Positions 16,034-23,738 of a stretch of DNA of 60,381 bases are shown piece after piece. The first letter of the stretch is position 1; the number at the start of each line of letters is the position of its first letter. The notes beneath the pieces were generated by a model. That model did not search any database. It saw only the letters and a program-made list of their open reading frames with translations, and had not been told where the DNA came from. The translations under genes were made by a program, and so were the position numbers. Source of the stretch: Clostridia bacterium (GTDB lineage Bacteria > Bacillota > Clostridia > Christensenellales > UBA1242). The stretch covers positions 1-60,381 of the forward strand of contig JAEDFU010000007.1 of the NCBI GenBank assembly GCA_016297915.1, in the 5' to 3' direction.

Positions 16034-16871
16034 TGGAAGTCATTATATTGGAATTCCACAACCAATAAAGAAATTAAAAAAGAAAAAGCTTGTAAAGAAA
16101 GTTGAAGATGATAAGAAACAAGAATTTGAAAAAGTATATAAAGAAAATTTGAGCAAAACTAAAAAAGAAAAGAAAGAGATATTAGAAAACGAATTAAGTA
16201 AACATTTTGAAAATAAGAAACAAGCAAAAGAATATGTTGAAAGAAATTTAGAGAGAAAGAAAAGAAATAGCATTATTAGAAGAACTAGATTAGCAAGAAA
16301 AGTAAATTTGCAAGATTGGAATTATTTTTGTACTTTTACTTATGATGATAGCAAACTTAATGAAGAAGATTTTAGAAAGAAATTAAGTAATAGTTTTAAG
16401 AAATTCAGTTACAGGAAAAATTGGAAATATGTTGGAGTTTGGGAAAGAAGTCCTGTAAATAAAAGATTACACTTTCATGGATTATTCTATATCCCTACAA
16501 TGATAGGTACTCTTGAAGAAATTAGAGATTATTCTACAAAGAAACATCAAATGCAAGTTGCTCATCAAAACACATATTTTCTTGAAAGATTTGGAAGAAA
16601 TGATTTTAAATCTATTGAAAGTAAAGAACATGTAAACGAATCTAAAAATTATCTAATGAAATATATCGAAAAGTCTAATGAAAAGATTGTTTATTCAAAA
16701 GGATTGCCTACATATTTTGTGTCGGACATATTAGAAGAAGATGTTATCTGTACAATAGGACAAGAAGATAGAAAAATACTCTTATTTGATAACTTTACCT
16801 GTCTAGATGAAGGATTGGTTGTCGGCAAAGTATCTAAAGAAACTATTGAGCAAATGCCAAAATGTAACTAA
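16002..16871 (+). CDS. HUH-type rolling-circle replication initiator protein
   Basis: 289 aa from the ATG at 16002, which has AAAGGAGG six bases upstream; an upstream in-frame ATG at 15975 lacks a site. A lysine-rich helical N-terminus (about 20-100) precedes the three classic Rep motifs: FCTFTYDD (109-116, motif 1), HFHG (157-160, the metal-binding HUH motif) and NYLMKYIEK (216-224, with the candidate nicking tyrosine). This order and spacing are those of initiators from small circular plasmids and Microviridae-type phages. It should nick one strand at the origin and stay bound to the 5' end. Its gene is visibly more A+T-rich than the chromosome, consistent with transfer. Confidence 0.8.
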   Translation: MDYPKTKVYYDGSHYIGIPQPIKKLKKKKLVKKVEDDKKQEFEKVYKENLSKTKKEKKEILENELSKHFENKKQAKEYVERNLERKKRNSIIRRTRLARKVNLQDWNYFCTFTYDDSKLNEEDFRKKLSNSFKKFSYRKNWKYVGVWERSPVNKRLHFHGLFYIPTMIGTLEEIRDYSTKKHQMQVAHQNTYFLERFGRNDFKSIESKEHVNESKNYLMKYIEKSNEKIVYSKGLPTYFVSDILEEDVICTIGQEDRKILLFDNFTCLDEGLVVGKVSKETIEQMPKCN

Positions 16872-16875
16872 TTTA

Positions 16876-17017
16876 TCTTTCGCCTTCGAGTATAAACGAA
16901 AACTCTTTTTAGTCAAGGTTAAAGTGCATTGTTAAAACAAACCTTGACTAAAAAATTAAGATTAGAAAGAAATAAAATTATTAGCCCTTTTCGTTTATAT
17001 GTTCTCTTGTCGAAAGA
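16876..17017. repeat. Large nested palindrome between rep and recombinase
   Basis: Three sets of arms are nested: TCTTTCG (16876-16882) with CGAAAGA (17011-17017); TATAAACGAAAA (16891-16902) with TTTTCGTTTATA (16988-16999); and TTTTTAGTCAAGGTT (16906-16920) with AACCTTGACTAAAAA (16940-16954). All three are perfect reverse complements. Confidence 0.75.
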
Positions 17018-17044
17018 CAAATAAATAATATAAGGAGTAAAAAG

Positions 17045-18544
17045 ATGAAAACAGCAGTTATATATGCAAGATATAGTTCAGACAATCAGACAGAGCAATC
17101 TATTGAAGGACAATTAAGAGTTTGCAAACAATATGCCGAGAATAACGATATTCTTATCCTAAACACATATATTGACAGAGCAATGACAGGAACAAACGAT
17201 AATAGACCTGACTTTCAACAAATGATAAAAGATAGCGCTAAAAAGGAATTTCAATATATTCTAGTGTACAAATTAGATAGATTCAGCAGAAACAAATATG
17301 AAATGGCAAAATATAAAAAGATTCTAAAAGATAATGGAGCAAAAATATTATCTGCAATGGAAAATATCCCTGAAACACCAGAAGGCATAATTCTAGAATC
17401 TTTACTTGAAGGAATGGCAGAATATTATTCAGTAGAACTTAGTCAAAAAGTTAGACGTGGACTTAATGAAACCAGACTAAAAGGCAACTTTATAGGTGGT
17501 ACTGTTAGTTATGGTTATAAAGTTGAAAACCACAAAATCTTAATCAATGACGAACAAGCAGAAAATGTAAGATTTATATTCAAACAATATTCTATTGGAA
17601 CTTATGTAAAAGATATTATCTCAATGCTTAACGATAGACATATTTACCATAATGGCAAACCTTTTGAAAAGAATACAATTTACTATATGCTCAAAAACGA
17701 AAAGTATATCGGTATTTATAGACACGAAGATAAAATATATACAAATATGTATCCTCAAATTGTAGATAAAGAAGTTTACGAAATTGTACGACAAAAGGTA
17801 GATGCAAACAGATATGGCAAACGTAGTACAGACACAATGTATCTACTTAAAAACAAACTTAAATGTGGCTATTGTGGAATGCCAATAAGTGCAGAATGTG
17901 GTACTGCTAGAAATGGCACTAGATTACATTATTACAAATGCTTAGGCAGAAAGAAAAATAATGGTTGCAACAAATCTATGCTTAAAAAAGATATATTTGA
18001 AAACTTTATAATAGACAACATAATTCAAATATTAAAAAGTCCAAAGCATTTTGATTATATAATAGATAGTTTGCTTAAAATTCAAAACCAACAATTAGGA
18101 ACAAATCCAATTCTAGATTCATTACTAAAAGAACAAAAGCAAATCGAAAAATCTCTATCTAATATTATGACCGCAATAGAACAAGGAATAATAAACAACA
18201 CAACAAACAAGAGAATGAAAGAATTAGAAACTCAACAAGAAGAAATAGATAAAAGAATCTTGATTGAGCAAAGCAAAAATAATATCAAACTTTCAAGAGA
18301 TGAAATTGCTAATCATTTTGAAAAAGCATTAAGATTAGAATCAAAAATTTTAATTGATTATATGATAAAAGAAATTAAAGTTTTTGAGGATAAAATAATC
18401 ATACAATTTAACAACCCACTACAAAAAAGTCCTGATTCAAGTCAGGGCTTTTTACTTTTTGAAGAATATGCAAATATGCCAAAACATATTCAAAATAAAA
18501 TCAAACCAATTATGATTGAATTTGAAATTGATTACTATATATAA
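17045..18544 (+). CDS. Serine recombinase / site-specific integrase
   Basis: 499 aa, ATG behind ATAAGGAGTAAAAAG. The resolvase-type catalytic domain (1-145) starts YARYSSDNQ, with catalytic serine S11 after R9, followed by KLDRFSRN (about 76-83). The recombinase DNA-binding domain (about 150-265) contains GGTVSYGYKV. A zinc ribbon with CGYC (about 280) and two later cysteines follows, then a coiled coil (about 345-430). This is the build of the large serine recombinases that integrate and excise phages and small elements. It probably moves the Rep-containing segment and may do so at the palindromic or flanking sites. Confidence 0.93.
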   Translation: MKTAVIYARYSSDNQTEQSIEGQLRVCKQYAENNDILILNTYIDRAMTGTNDNRPDFQQMIKDSAKKEFQYILVYKLDRFSRNKYEMAKYKKILKDNGAKILSAMENIPETPEGIILESLLEGMAEYYSVELSQKVRRGLNETRLKGNFIGGTVSYGYKVENHKILINDEQAENVRFIFKQYSIGTYVKDIISMLNDRHIYHNGKPFEKNTIYYMLKNEKYIGIYRHEDKIYTNMYPQIVDKEVYEIVRQKVDANRYGKRSTDTMYLLKNKLKCGYCGMPISAECGTARNGTRLHYYKCLGRKKNNGCNKSMLKKDIFENFIIDNIIQILKSPKHFDYIIDSLLKIQNQQLGTNPILDSLLKEQKQIEKSLSNIMTAIEQGIINNTTNKRMKELETQQEEIDKRILIEQSKNNIKLSRDEIANHFEKALRLESKILIDYMIKEIKVFEDKIIIQFNNPLQKSPDSSQGFLLFEEYANMPKHIQNKIKPIMIEFEIDYYI

Positions 18545-18546
18545 AC

Positions 18547-18709
18547 GTGGCTAAATTTATTCCATGGTGTACTTGACACAAGAACTCTGGAATGAGTTCT
18601 TTCGGCTAATAAGACAAAGAAAGAACATTTCTGCTCTTTCTTTGCCTTTTCTTTATTATATTTCATTCCATCTCGTGTCAAGTACCTTTCACGGCATAAA
18701 ATTAGCCAC
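18547..18709. repeat. Large nested palindrome, right end
   Basis: Outer arms GTGGCTAAATTTAT (18547-18560) and ATAAAATTAGCCAC (18696-18709) pair with a single imperfection. The next arms GTACTTGACAC and GTGTCAAGTAC pair perfectly. Two side hairpins branch inside, AGAACTC/GAGTTCT and AAAGAAAGA/TCTTTCTTT. It fills the gap between the recombinase stop and the convergent gene at 18710 exactly. Confidence 0.75.
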
Positions 18710-19393
18710 TTATTTATTCTTTAATGAACACCAAATATTTTTATCGAATAAAACATTTATTCTAATACATGCATCCTGTCTATTCTGCAATCCCTCATAA
18801 AAATTTAAACCACACTCCATAATGACTCCATAATCTCCAGGATTGTTTATCATTTTTATATTTTCTATATCATCAAAAGTTTTATAGTTTTTTCCCATTA
18901 CTTCTTTAAATGTTTTTGTATAATTAGGGAATAGTTTCTTTTGTAATTCGATTTCAACTTTTGGGGAAATTCCATTAATAAATCTATACAAATCTCTATC
19001 ATAAGACACATAATCTAAGGTTAAACATTTAGGCAAATTCTCTTTACAAACTTCTTTACAATGCTCAATTCTTTGTTTTAACGTCCTTATTAATTCTTCA
19101 AATTCAATTTCACTAGGAATGTAATCATCATCCTTATGTGCATAGTTCTTATCAGCCTCATGTAAAGTTCTTTCTAAAACAATATCTGTTTTACAAAGTG
19201 TCTTTTTTTGTGATTTTGTAAGACATTTATCATAAACAACCCTTATTTTTATATAAAAATCTCTTAATCTCGAATCTAAGATTCCTTTCAGATTTAAATT
19301 TGAAATCAATTTTACATTTTCTGAAATATATTTAATACTATCAATATCTTTTTTACAATCCAATAAATATTTTGCAATTTCCCAAGATTTCAT
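18710..19393 (-). CDS. Unknown protein, 227 aa
   Basis: ATG behind ATAGGAGATTAT. It is soluble, mostly helical and lysine-rich, with scattered cysteines (CKEVCKENLPKC around residues 114-125) and no signal or membrane segment. I recognise no family. Its promoter is overlapped by a perfect palindrome, so it is under tight control, as in many toxin, defence or prophage genes. It lies between the recombinase element and tRNA-Gln and ends at the edge of the right palindrome, which may provide its terminator. It may be island cargo or the gene next to the insertion site. Confidence 0.65.
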   Translation of the reverse strand: MKSWEIAKYLLDCKKDIDSIKYISENVKLISNLNLKGILDSRLRDFYIKIRVVYDKCLTKSQKKTLCKTDIVLERTLHEADKNYAHKDDDYIPSEIEFEELIRTLKQRIEHCKEVCKENLPKCLTLDYVSYDRDLYRFINGISPKVEIELQKKLFPNYTKTFKEVMGKNYKTFDDIENIKMINNPGDYGVIMECGLNFYEGLQNRQDACIRINVLFDKNIWCSLKNK

Positions 19394-19419
19394 ATAATCT
19401 CCTATGTAAAATTTTTTAT

Positions 19420-19449
19420 ATTATACAATGTTGTATAACTTTTTGACAA
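19420..19449 (-). promoter_or_regulatory. Promoter with embedded perfect palindrome upstream of the 227-aa gene
   Basis: On the minus strand TTGTCA (19444-19449) and TATAAT (19420-19425) are 18 nt apart. The palindrome TTATACAATGTTGTATAA (19421-19438) covers the spacer and the -10 box, so a bound repressor would exclude polymerase. Confidence 0.7.
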
Positions 19450-19486
19450 ACAAAAAACCTAAACCGAGTGGTTCGATTTAGGTTTG
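19450..19486 (-). terminator. Terminator after tRNA-Gln
   Basis: On the minus strand AAACCTAAATCGA pairs with TCGGTTTAGGTTT around a five-base loop and runs into T. It starts a few bases after the tRNA 3' end. Confidence 0.85.
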
Positions 19487-19489
19487 AAG

Positions 19490-19564
19490 TGGCTGGGGTA
19501 GTAGGATTTGAACCTACGGATGTTGGAGTCAGAGTCCAATGCCTTACCGCTTGGCTATACCCCA
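19490..19564 (-). tRNA. tRNA-Gln (anticodon CTG)
   Basis: 75 nt including an encoded CCA. The acceptor stem TGGGGTA/TACCCCA is perfect, the anticodon stem TTGGA/TCCAA holds the loop CTCTGAC (anticodon CTG), and the T arm contains GGTTCGAATCC. A terminator follows directly, so it is transcribed alone or last. It borders the accessory island, although no duplicated tRNA 3' end was found at the far side. Confidence 0.95.
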
Positions 19565-19712
19565 CCGATTGCATATGTATTGTATCAAAAAAATTTGCAT
19601 TTTGCAAGCATATGTGAGCCTACATGTGCACAAATTCATTATTTTGTTAGTCCTCTTGAATTTACCCCAAAATTGTGGACAATGTCATGATATGACTACA
19701 AAGCAATTAAAT

Positions 19713-19782
19713 AAACAAAAAACCACGAATGAGATAGTGACCCTGTGAGAGGCACTTAATATTTTCGTGGTTTTTTTGTTTG
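19713..19782. terminator. Long-arm terminator of the M20 hydrolase gene
   Basis: ACAAAAAACCACGAA pairs with TTCGTGGTTTTTTTGT across an inner GTG-CC-CT/AG-GG-CAC hairpin. A and T runs on both sides allow use in either direction; it lies just downstream of the minus-strand gene ending at 19791. Confidence 0.8.
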
Positions 19783-19790
19783 TTATTATC

Positions 19791-20867
19791 TTAGAAACAA
19801 GTTTCTTTGAGGAGTTTGGTGTACATCTCAATTAGTGTTTCATAACTAAATTTAGAGATAAACTCGTTCTTTTCGCCAGAAGTGATAGGGCCAGGTCCAA
19901 GAAGTACTACGCTTTGGTCAGCCAAATAGTTGCCGTCGGAAACTATTGCAACAGATGAGCGTTTGTTACCAGTCAATTCCTCAAGTCTTGAGATAAAGTT
20001 TTCGGCAAATGTTGACATTGGAAGTACATTGTCAATGATTGTTACAAATCCATTGTATTTTTCGGCAAGCTCATTAATCTTTTCGATAATTTGACGATTG
20101 TGGTCTGGTCTGATTGTTCTGTACTCAAGATAAGCACTACATTCGCCCGGAACTCTGTTTAGTGATATACCACCTTGGATTTTGCCTAAGTTAAAAGTTG
20201 TGTAAGGCAATTCAAAAGCGTTGTTCTTGTCGTCTTTGATACGATTATTAAATCCATATACTTCGCCCAAGAACGATACGCATTGCTCGATTGCGTTGAT
20301 ACCTTTGGTAGGATTGCTACTATGTGCCTCTTTTCCGCTAATCATTACACAAAGCTTAAGTAGACCCTTGGTTGCAACAACAGGATATAGACTTGTAGGG
20401 GTAGGGATGATTATGTTTTGAGGAATGTCTTTTTCCTTAGCGACAATTGATTTTATACCCGAAAAGTTATTTTCCTCGTCAAAAGTAAAGTAAAGTTTGA
20501 GACCCTTTTTAGGAAGTTTCCAGTCAAAGTTACCAACTGCCGAAAGCACAGCAGCCATACCGCCTTTCATGTCCGAAATACCAAGTCCTAGTAGTTTGTC
20601 TCCGTCGATTGTCAAATCCATGGCATCGTAATCTTTCCAACTATTTCCTAGAGGAATTGTATCTGTGTGGCAGACAAAACCAAGTTCGGCATCTTGACCA
20701 GCACAAGCAACCAAACAAAGCTTGTGAGTATCGTCGTCGATTACATAATTTGTTCTAAATCCGAGTTTGGTCAAGTATGCGTCGCAATACTCCATTATGG
20801 ATTTGTTTTGAGCATCGTAAACTGTATTGAATTGAATTAAATCTCTTAAAATACTATATTTATCCAT
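19791..20867 (-). CDS. M20-family metallo-hydrolase (ArgE/DapE-like) with altered metal ligands
   Basis: 358 aa. The fold is clear: CHTDTIPLG (H67, D69), GISDMKGGMAA (D99), FDEENNF (E131, E132), and a dimerisation-domain AHSSNPTKGINA. In DapE and ArgE these residues bind two zinc ions and activate water, together with a glutamate in GEPTS and a histidine near the C-terminus (AHQPDE). Here GEPTS is PTPTS (T156 for Glu) and the C-terminal region reads GPGPITSGEKNEF with no histidine. Two of the usual metal ligands are therefore missing. It may bind one metal, use E332 instead, or have lost activity. It is monocistronic with its own promoter. The substrate (N-acyl amino acid or dipeptide) is not decided by sequence. 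Confidence 0.85.
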   Translation of the reverse strand: MDKYSILRDLIQFNTVYDAQNKSIMEYCDAYLTKLGFRTNYVIDDDTHKLCLVACAGQDAELGFVCHTDTIPLGNSWKDYDAMDLTIDGDKLLGLGISDMKGGMAAVLSAVGNFDWKLPKKGLKLYFTFDEENNFSGIKSIVAKEKDIPQNIIIPTPTSLYPVVATKGLLKLCVMISGKEAHSSNPTKGINAIEQCVSFLGEVYGFNNRIKDDKNNAFELPYTTFNLGKIQGGISLNRVPGECSAYLEYRTIRPDHNRQIIEKINELAEKYNGFVTIIDNVLPMSTFAENFISRLEELTGNKRSSVAIVSDGNYLADQSVVLLGPGPITSGEKNEFISKFSYETLIEMYTKLLKETCF

Positions 20868-20899
20868 TCTATCACCTATTTTTTATTTAAATATACAAT

Positions 20900-20928
20900 A
20901 TAATAGCATAATTTACAAATATTGACAA
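20900..20928 (-). promoter_or_regulatory. Promoter of the M20 hydrolase gene
   Basis: On the minus strand TTGTCA (20923-20928), a 17-nt spacer and TATTAT (20900-20905), 32 nt before the ATG at 20867. Confidence 0.65.
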
Positions 20929-20990
20929 TTATTTAAGCAATACCAGCAAAAAATTTTGTTATGTATATATCTTTGTTTTAGTATAAGCAA

Positions 20991-21020
20991 AACAAAAACA
21001 CCTAATTCAAAAATTAGGTG
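20991..21020 (-). terminator. Terminator of the pyrG-lipoprotein-membrane protein unit
   Basis: CACCTAATT (20999-21007) pairs with AATTAGGTG (21012-21020). The minus strand continues into TTTTTGTTTT. Confidence 0.8.
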
Positions 21021-21055
21021 CAAAATTGTTATTTGTCTTAGTTTAAAGATGTCTG

Positions 21056-21319
21056 TTACTTGGTTTCATCTGGGCTTGCTGACTTGATTTTTTTGCGTCC
21101 AAAGAACTTAATTGCCAAAAACACAATTAGTCCTGTTAGCACCAAAAATCCAATACCAAATGTGATGCTCATAATGTACATTCCCATAAAGGTTGTGTTT
21201 GGTAAGCCATAAATCTTAGGCGTTTTGATTGCAAGAATTAGATATCCAATTGTGGAGTAGAGAACATATGCATCAATTAACGACAAAACGCTTGTTATTA
21301 TAATCTTGGTTGTTTTCAT
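21056..21319 (-). CDS. Small integral membrane protein, 87 aa
   Basis: Two hydrophobic segments (about residues 4-31 and 44-70) and a basic then acidic C-terminal tail (KFFGRKKIKSASPDETK) predict a two-pass membrane protein. Its ATG lies two bases after the stop of the lipoprotein gene, so the two are coupled. No family is recognised; a partner role for the lipoprotein is possible. Confidence 0.75.
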   Translation of the reverse strand: MKTTKIIITSVLSLIDAYVLYSTIGYLILAIKTPKIYGLPNTTFMGMYIMSITFGIGFLVLTGLIVFLAIKFFGRKKIKSASPDETK

Positions 21320-21321
21320 AG

Positions 21322-21960
21322 TTACTTCTCCAACTCAAAATATTTTGGAGTGTCTCCGTCAAAATAGTACATTTTGTCTCCAGTCTCAATTTGCCTGTTG
21401 GTCTCATAAACCTCAAAGTTTTTCAAGCTCTTGGCAATCTTGCCTGGTGAATATATAACTGGAGTTACTAGTTCTTCGTCAGTGCTTGCAACTGAGTTCC
21501 ATAGATTTAGGGCAAATTGCGAACAATTATGTAGTGGTGACCAATAGTCGTTGTTATCTATAAACTTGGATATTGTAGCAATGTCATTACTATTTATTCC
21601 GCAAGTGACAGATATTCTGCCGTCGTACTTGTTGTGATTTTTGATATAATTGCTTTCTACATTGTACCAGACTCCAAAGTGCGCTTTGATAGACCAAGTA
21701 CCGATTGTTATGGCTTCGTGTGGTTCAAGAGTGTTTTTGCCTATCTTAATTGTATCCTCGGATATGTTTTCGATAGAAACAAACGCATGACCCAAATTAA
21801 ATAGTCCCATTGTAGACTCACTGCTTCCGTCAAAAGTATATAGCGTTAGCAGTGCTGTATCGCTAGCTTCAATTAGCGTTTTGTGATGTTCTTGCTTGCA
21901 GGCTGTAAGAGTTATCATGGAGAGAACAAGTAGCAAGCAGAGTGTAAAAATTTTTTTCAT
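21322..21960 (-). CDS. Lipoprotein with possible permuted NlpC/P60-like fold
   Basis: 212 aa with a lipoprotein signal: positive start, hydrophobic core and lipobox LTAC with the acylated cysteine at about residue 21. It should be anchored to the outer face of the membrane. GHAFVSIEN (about 58-66) followed much later by NCSQFALNLW (about 144-153) has the histidine-before-cysteine order of circularly permuted papain-like (LRAT/NlpC-P60-type) hydrolases. That is suggestive but unproven. It starts 11 nt after the pyrG stop with only a weak ribosome site, so it is probably expressed at a low level from the pyrG transcript. Confidence 0.7.
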   Translation of the reverse strand: MKKIFTLCLLLVLSMITLTACKQEHHKTLIEASDTALLTLYTFDGSSESTMGLFNLGHAFVSIENISEDTIKIGKNTLEPHEAITIGTWSIKAHFGVWYNVESNYIKNHNKYDGRISVTCGINSNDIATISKFIDNNDYWSPLHNCSQFALNLWNSVASTDEELVTPVIYSPGKIAKSLKNFEVYETNRQIETGDKMYYFDGDTPKYFELEK

Positions 21961-21971
21961 ATGTTTTTCTT

Positions 21972-23594
21972 TTAATTTATTTTTGTCTTTTTGATATTTC
22001 CAATCGCTTGAGTTACAAAACCTACAAATAATGGATGTGGCTTGTATGGGCGAGACTTAAATTCAGGGTGGAACTGGCTTGCTACAAAGAATGGATGGTC
22101 TTTGTATTCAATAATCTCTACCAAATTTTTGTCGTCATTAATTCCGCTAATAGTTAGACCATTTTTGACAAAGCTATCTGCATAGTTATTGTTAAACTCA
22201 TATCTGTGACGGTGACGCTCAATAATGTTTGGCATGCCGTATAGTCTGCGAGCAAGAGTGCCGTCTAACAAGTGACACTTGTAATTGCCAAGTCTCATTG
22301 TTGCACCCTTGTCCTGAATAAACTTTTGCTCGTTCATGATATGAATTACAGGATTTGCTGTATTTGGGTCAAATTCGGTGCTGTTTGCATCTTTTAGCCC
22401 CATTACATCTCTTGCAAATTCAATAACTGCAACTTGCATGCCTAAGCACAAGCCAAGATATGGAACTTTGTTTTCTCTGCAGTATTTGGCAGTGAGAATT
22501 TTACCCTCAATTCCTCGAGAACCAAATCCGCCAGGAACTACGATTCCGTTGTAATTTTTGAGAATATCTTTGGCAGGCATTACCTCCAAATCTTCACTTG
22601 AGATTATATCTATATGTGCCTTGTATCTATTTTTGAGTGCAGCATGCTTAATTGCCTCGGTTACAGAAATATATGAATCAGGTACTTCGGTGTATTTGCC
22701 AACGATTGCAATGTTTACTGTAGGCAAGTCGCTATTTATTGTGTCAACCATATTCTTCCAATTGCTAAGATTAATATTGCCTAGAGGCAAGCCTAACTTT
22801 TGACATACGATATGGTCAAGCCCCTGTCTATTAAGTACAAGAGGCACTTCGTAAATACTAGAGCAGTCTGGATTGTGAATAACGCACTCAGGCTCATCGA
22901 GGTTACAAAACATAGCAATCTTGCGTTTGTTGTGATCGCTAAGTTCAATGTTTTTGCCTGTTCTACAAACGATTATGTCTGGATTAAGACCAAGAGATGT
23001 AAGTTCCTTGACGCTATGTTGAGTAGGTTTGGTCTTGACTTCGCCAGCCGACTCCAAGTATGGAACAAGCGTGCAATGAATGTGTAGATAGTTTCCAACT
23101 TTGAGCTCTCTTTCAAATTGTCTTATTGCTTCCAAAAAAGCAAGTCCCTCAATGTCTCCAACCGTCCCGCCAATCTCAATAATTACTACATCAATATCTT
23201 CTCGGCTTGCCGATTTCATGCAGTTTTTGATTTCGCTTGTAACATGTGGCACAACTTGTATAGTTGCTCCCAAAAATTCGCCACGCCTCTCTTTGGCTAT
23301 AATGCTTGAGTAAATCTTGCCACTAGTGTAGTTGCAGTTGTGGTCAAAGTCTACATCCAAAAATCTCTCATAATGACCGATATCCAAATCTGTTTCACAG
23401 CCGTCTTGAGTAACAAAAACCTCACCATGCTGAGCAGGGTTCATTGTCCCTGGGTCAACATTGATATATGGGTCTAACTTTTGGATAGTGACTCTAAGTC
23501 CTCTCTCAATAAGTAATCTGCCAAGACTTGCGGCACAAATTCCTTTGCCAAGGCTAGATACAACACCACCTGTAACAAATATATATTTGCTCAT
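21972..23594 (-). CDS. pyrG: CTP synthase
   Basis: 540 aa, full family length. The synthetase domain opens with KYIFVTGGVVSSLGKG (P-loop) and contains GGTVGDIE. The C-terminal glutaminase domain has the nucleophile in LGLCLGMQ and the catalytic histidine/glutamate in QFHPEFKSRP. The enzyme makes CTP from UTP, ATP and glutamine in the cytoplasm and is essential for pyrimidine supply. ATG behind TTGGAGGATTAAG. It is first in a unit with the lipoprotein and membrane protein genes. I see no G-rich start or attenuator of the kind that controls pyrG in Bacillus. Confidence 0.98.
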   Translation of the reverse strand: MSKYIFVTGGVVSSLGKGICAASLGRLLIERGLRVTIQKLDPYINVDPGTMNPAQHGEVFVTQDGCETDLDIGHYERFLDVDFDHNCNYTSGKIYSSIIAKERRGEFLGATIQVVPHVTSEIKNCMKSASREDIDVVIIEIGGTVGDIEGLAFLEAIRQFERELKVGNYLHIHCTLVPYLESAGEVKTKPTQHSVKELTSLGLNPDIIVCRTGKNIELSDHNKRKIAMFCNLDEPECVIHNPDCSSIYEVPLVLNRQGLDHIVCQKLGLPLGNINLSNWKNMVDTINSDLPTVNIAIVGKYTEVPDSYISVTEAIKHAALKNRYKAHIDIISSEDLEVMPAKDILKNYNGIVVPGGFGSRGIEGKILTAKYCRENKVPYLGLCLGMQVAVIEFARDVMGLKDANSTEFDPNTANPVIHIMNEQKFIQDKGATMRLGNYKCHLLDGTLARRLYGMPNIIERHRHRYEFNNNYADSFVKNGLTISGINDDKNLVEIIEYKDHPFFVASQFHPEFKSRPYKPHPLFVGFVTQAIGNIKKTKIN

Positions 23595-23620
23595 AATCTT
23601 AATCCTCCAAAACTAATTTT

Positions 23621-23650
23621 ATGTTACACCAATTTTTTGGAACTAGTCAA
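23621..23650 (-). promoter_or_regulatory. Promoter of pyrG
   Basis: On the minus strand TTGACT (23645-23650), an 18-nt spacer and TAACAT (23621-23626). Confidence 0.55.
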
Positions 23651-23681
23651 ATAAATAAAATAAATTTATAAATTATAAGGC

Positions 23682-23714
23682 AAAATAAAACAGCCACATG
23701 TGAGAGTGGCTGTT
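23682..23714 (-). terminator. Terminator of the LysM-GH18 gene
   Basis: CAGCCAC (23691-23697) pairs with GTGGCTG (23706-23712), then TTTTATTTT on the minus strand. Confidence 0.8.
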
Positions 23715-23738
23715 AGCTTTGTGTCTATTTCTGTATGA

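Larger units (their letters stand above)
15489..18709 (+). mobile_element. Putative integrated element: HUH Rep plus serine recombinase with nested palindromes
   Basis: This segment holds a direct-repeat region, a 46-codon ORF, a HUH-type replication initiator and a serine recombinase, with large nested palindromes at its left side (15512-15634), between the two main genes (16876-17017) and at its right end (18547-18709). Gene content fits a small rolling-circle element that integrates by serine recombination. Exact ends are not proven. AATTTGGCACTCA near 15416 and AATTAGCCACTTA near 18700 share 10 of 13 bases and are weak candidates for attachment sequences. No capsid or relaxase gene is seen. 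Confidence 0.55.

Noticed and set aside
19490..19564. tRNA-Gln as the attachment site of the accessory island
   Set aside because: Only a 7-base match (TGGCTGG, near 10087) to the tRNA 3' end was found at the opposite side, which is too short to support a duplicated attachment site.
23595..23738. CTP-responsive attenuator upstream of pyrG
   Set aside because: The only hairpin here belongs to the end of the upstream LysM-GH18 gene; the pyrG leader lacks the G-run start and terminator of the Bacillus mechanism.
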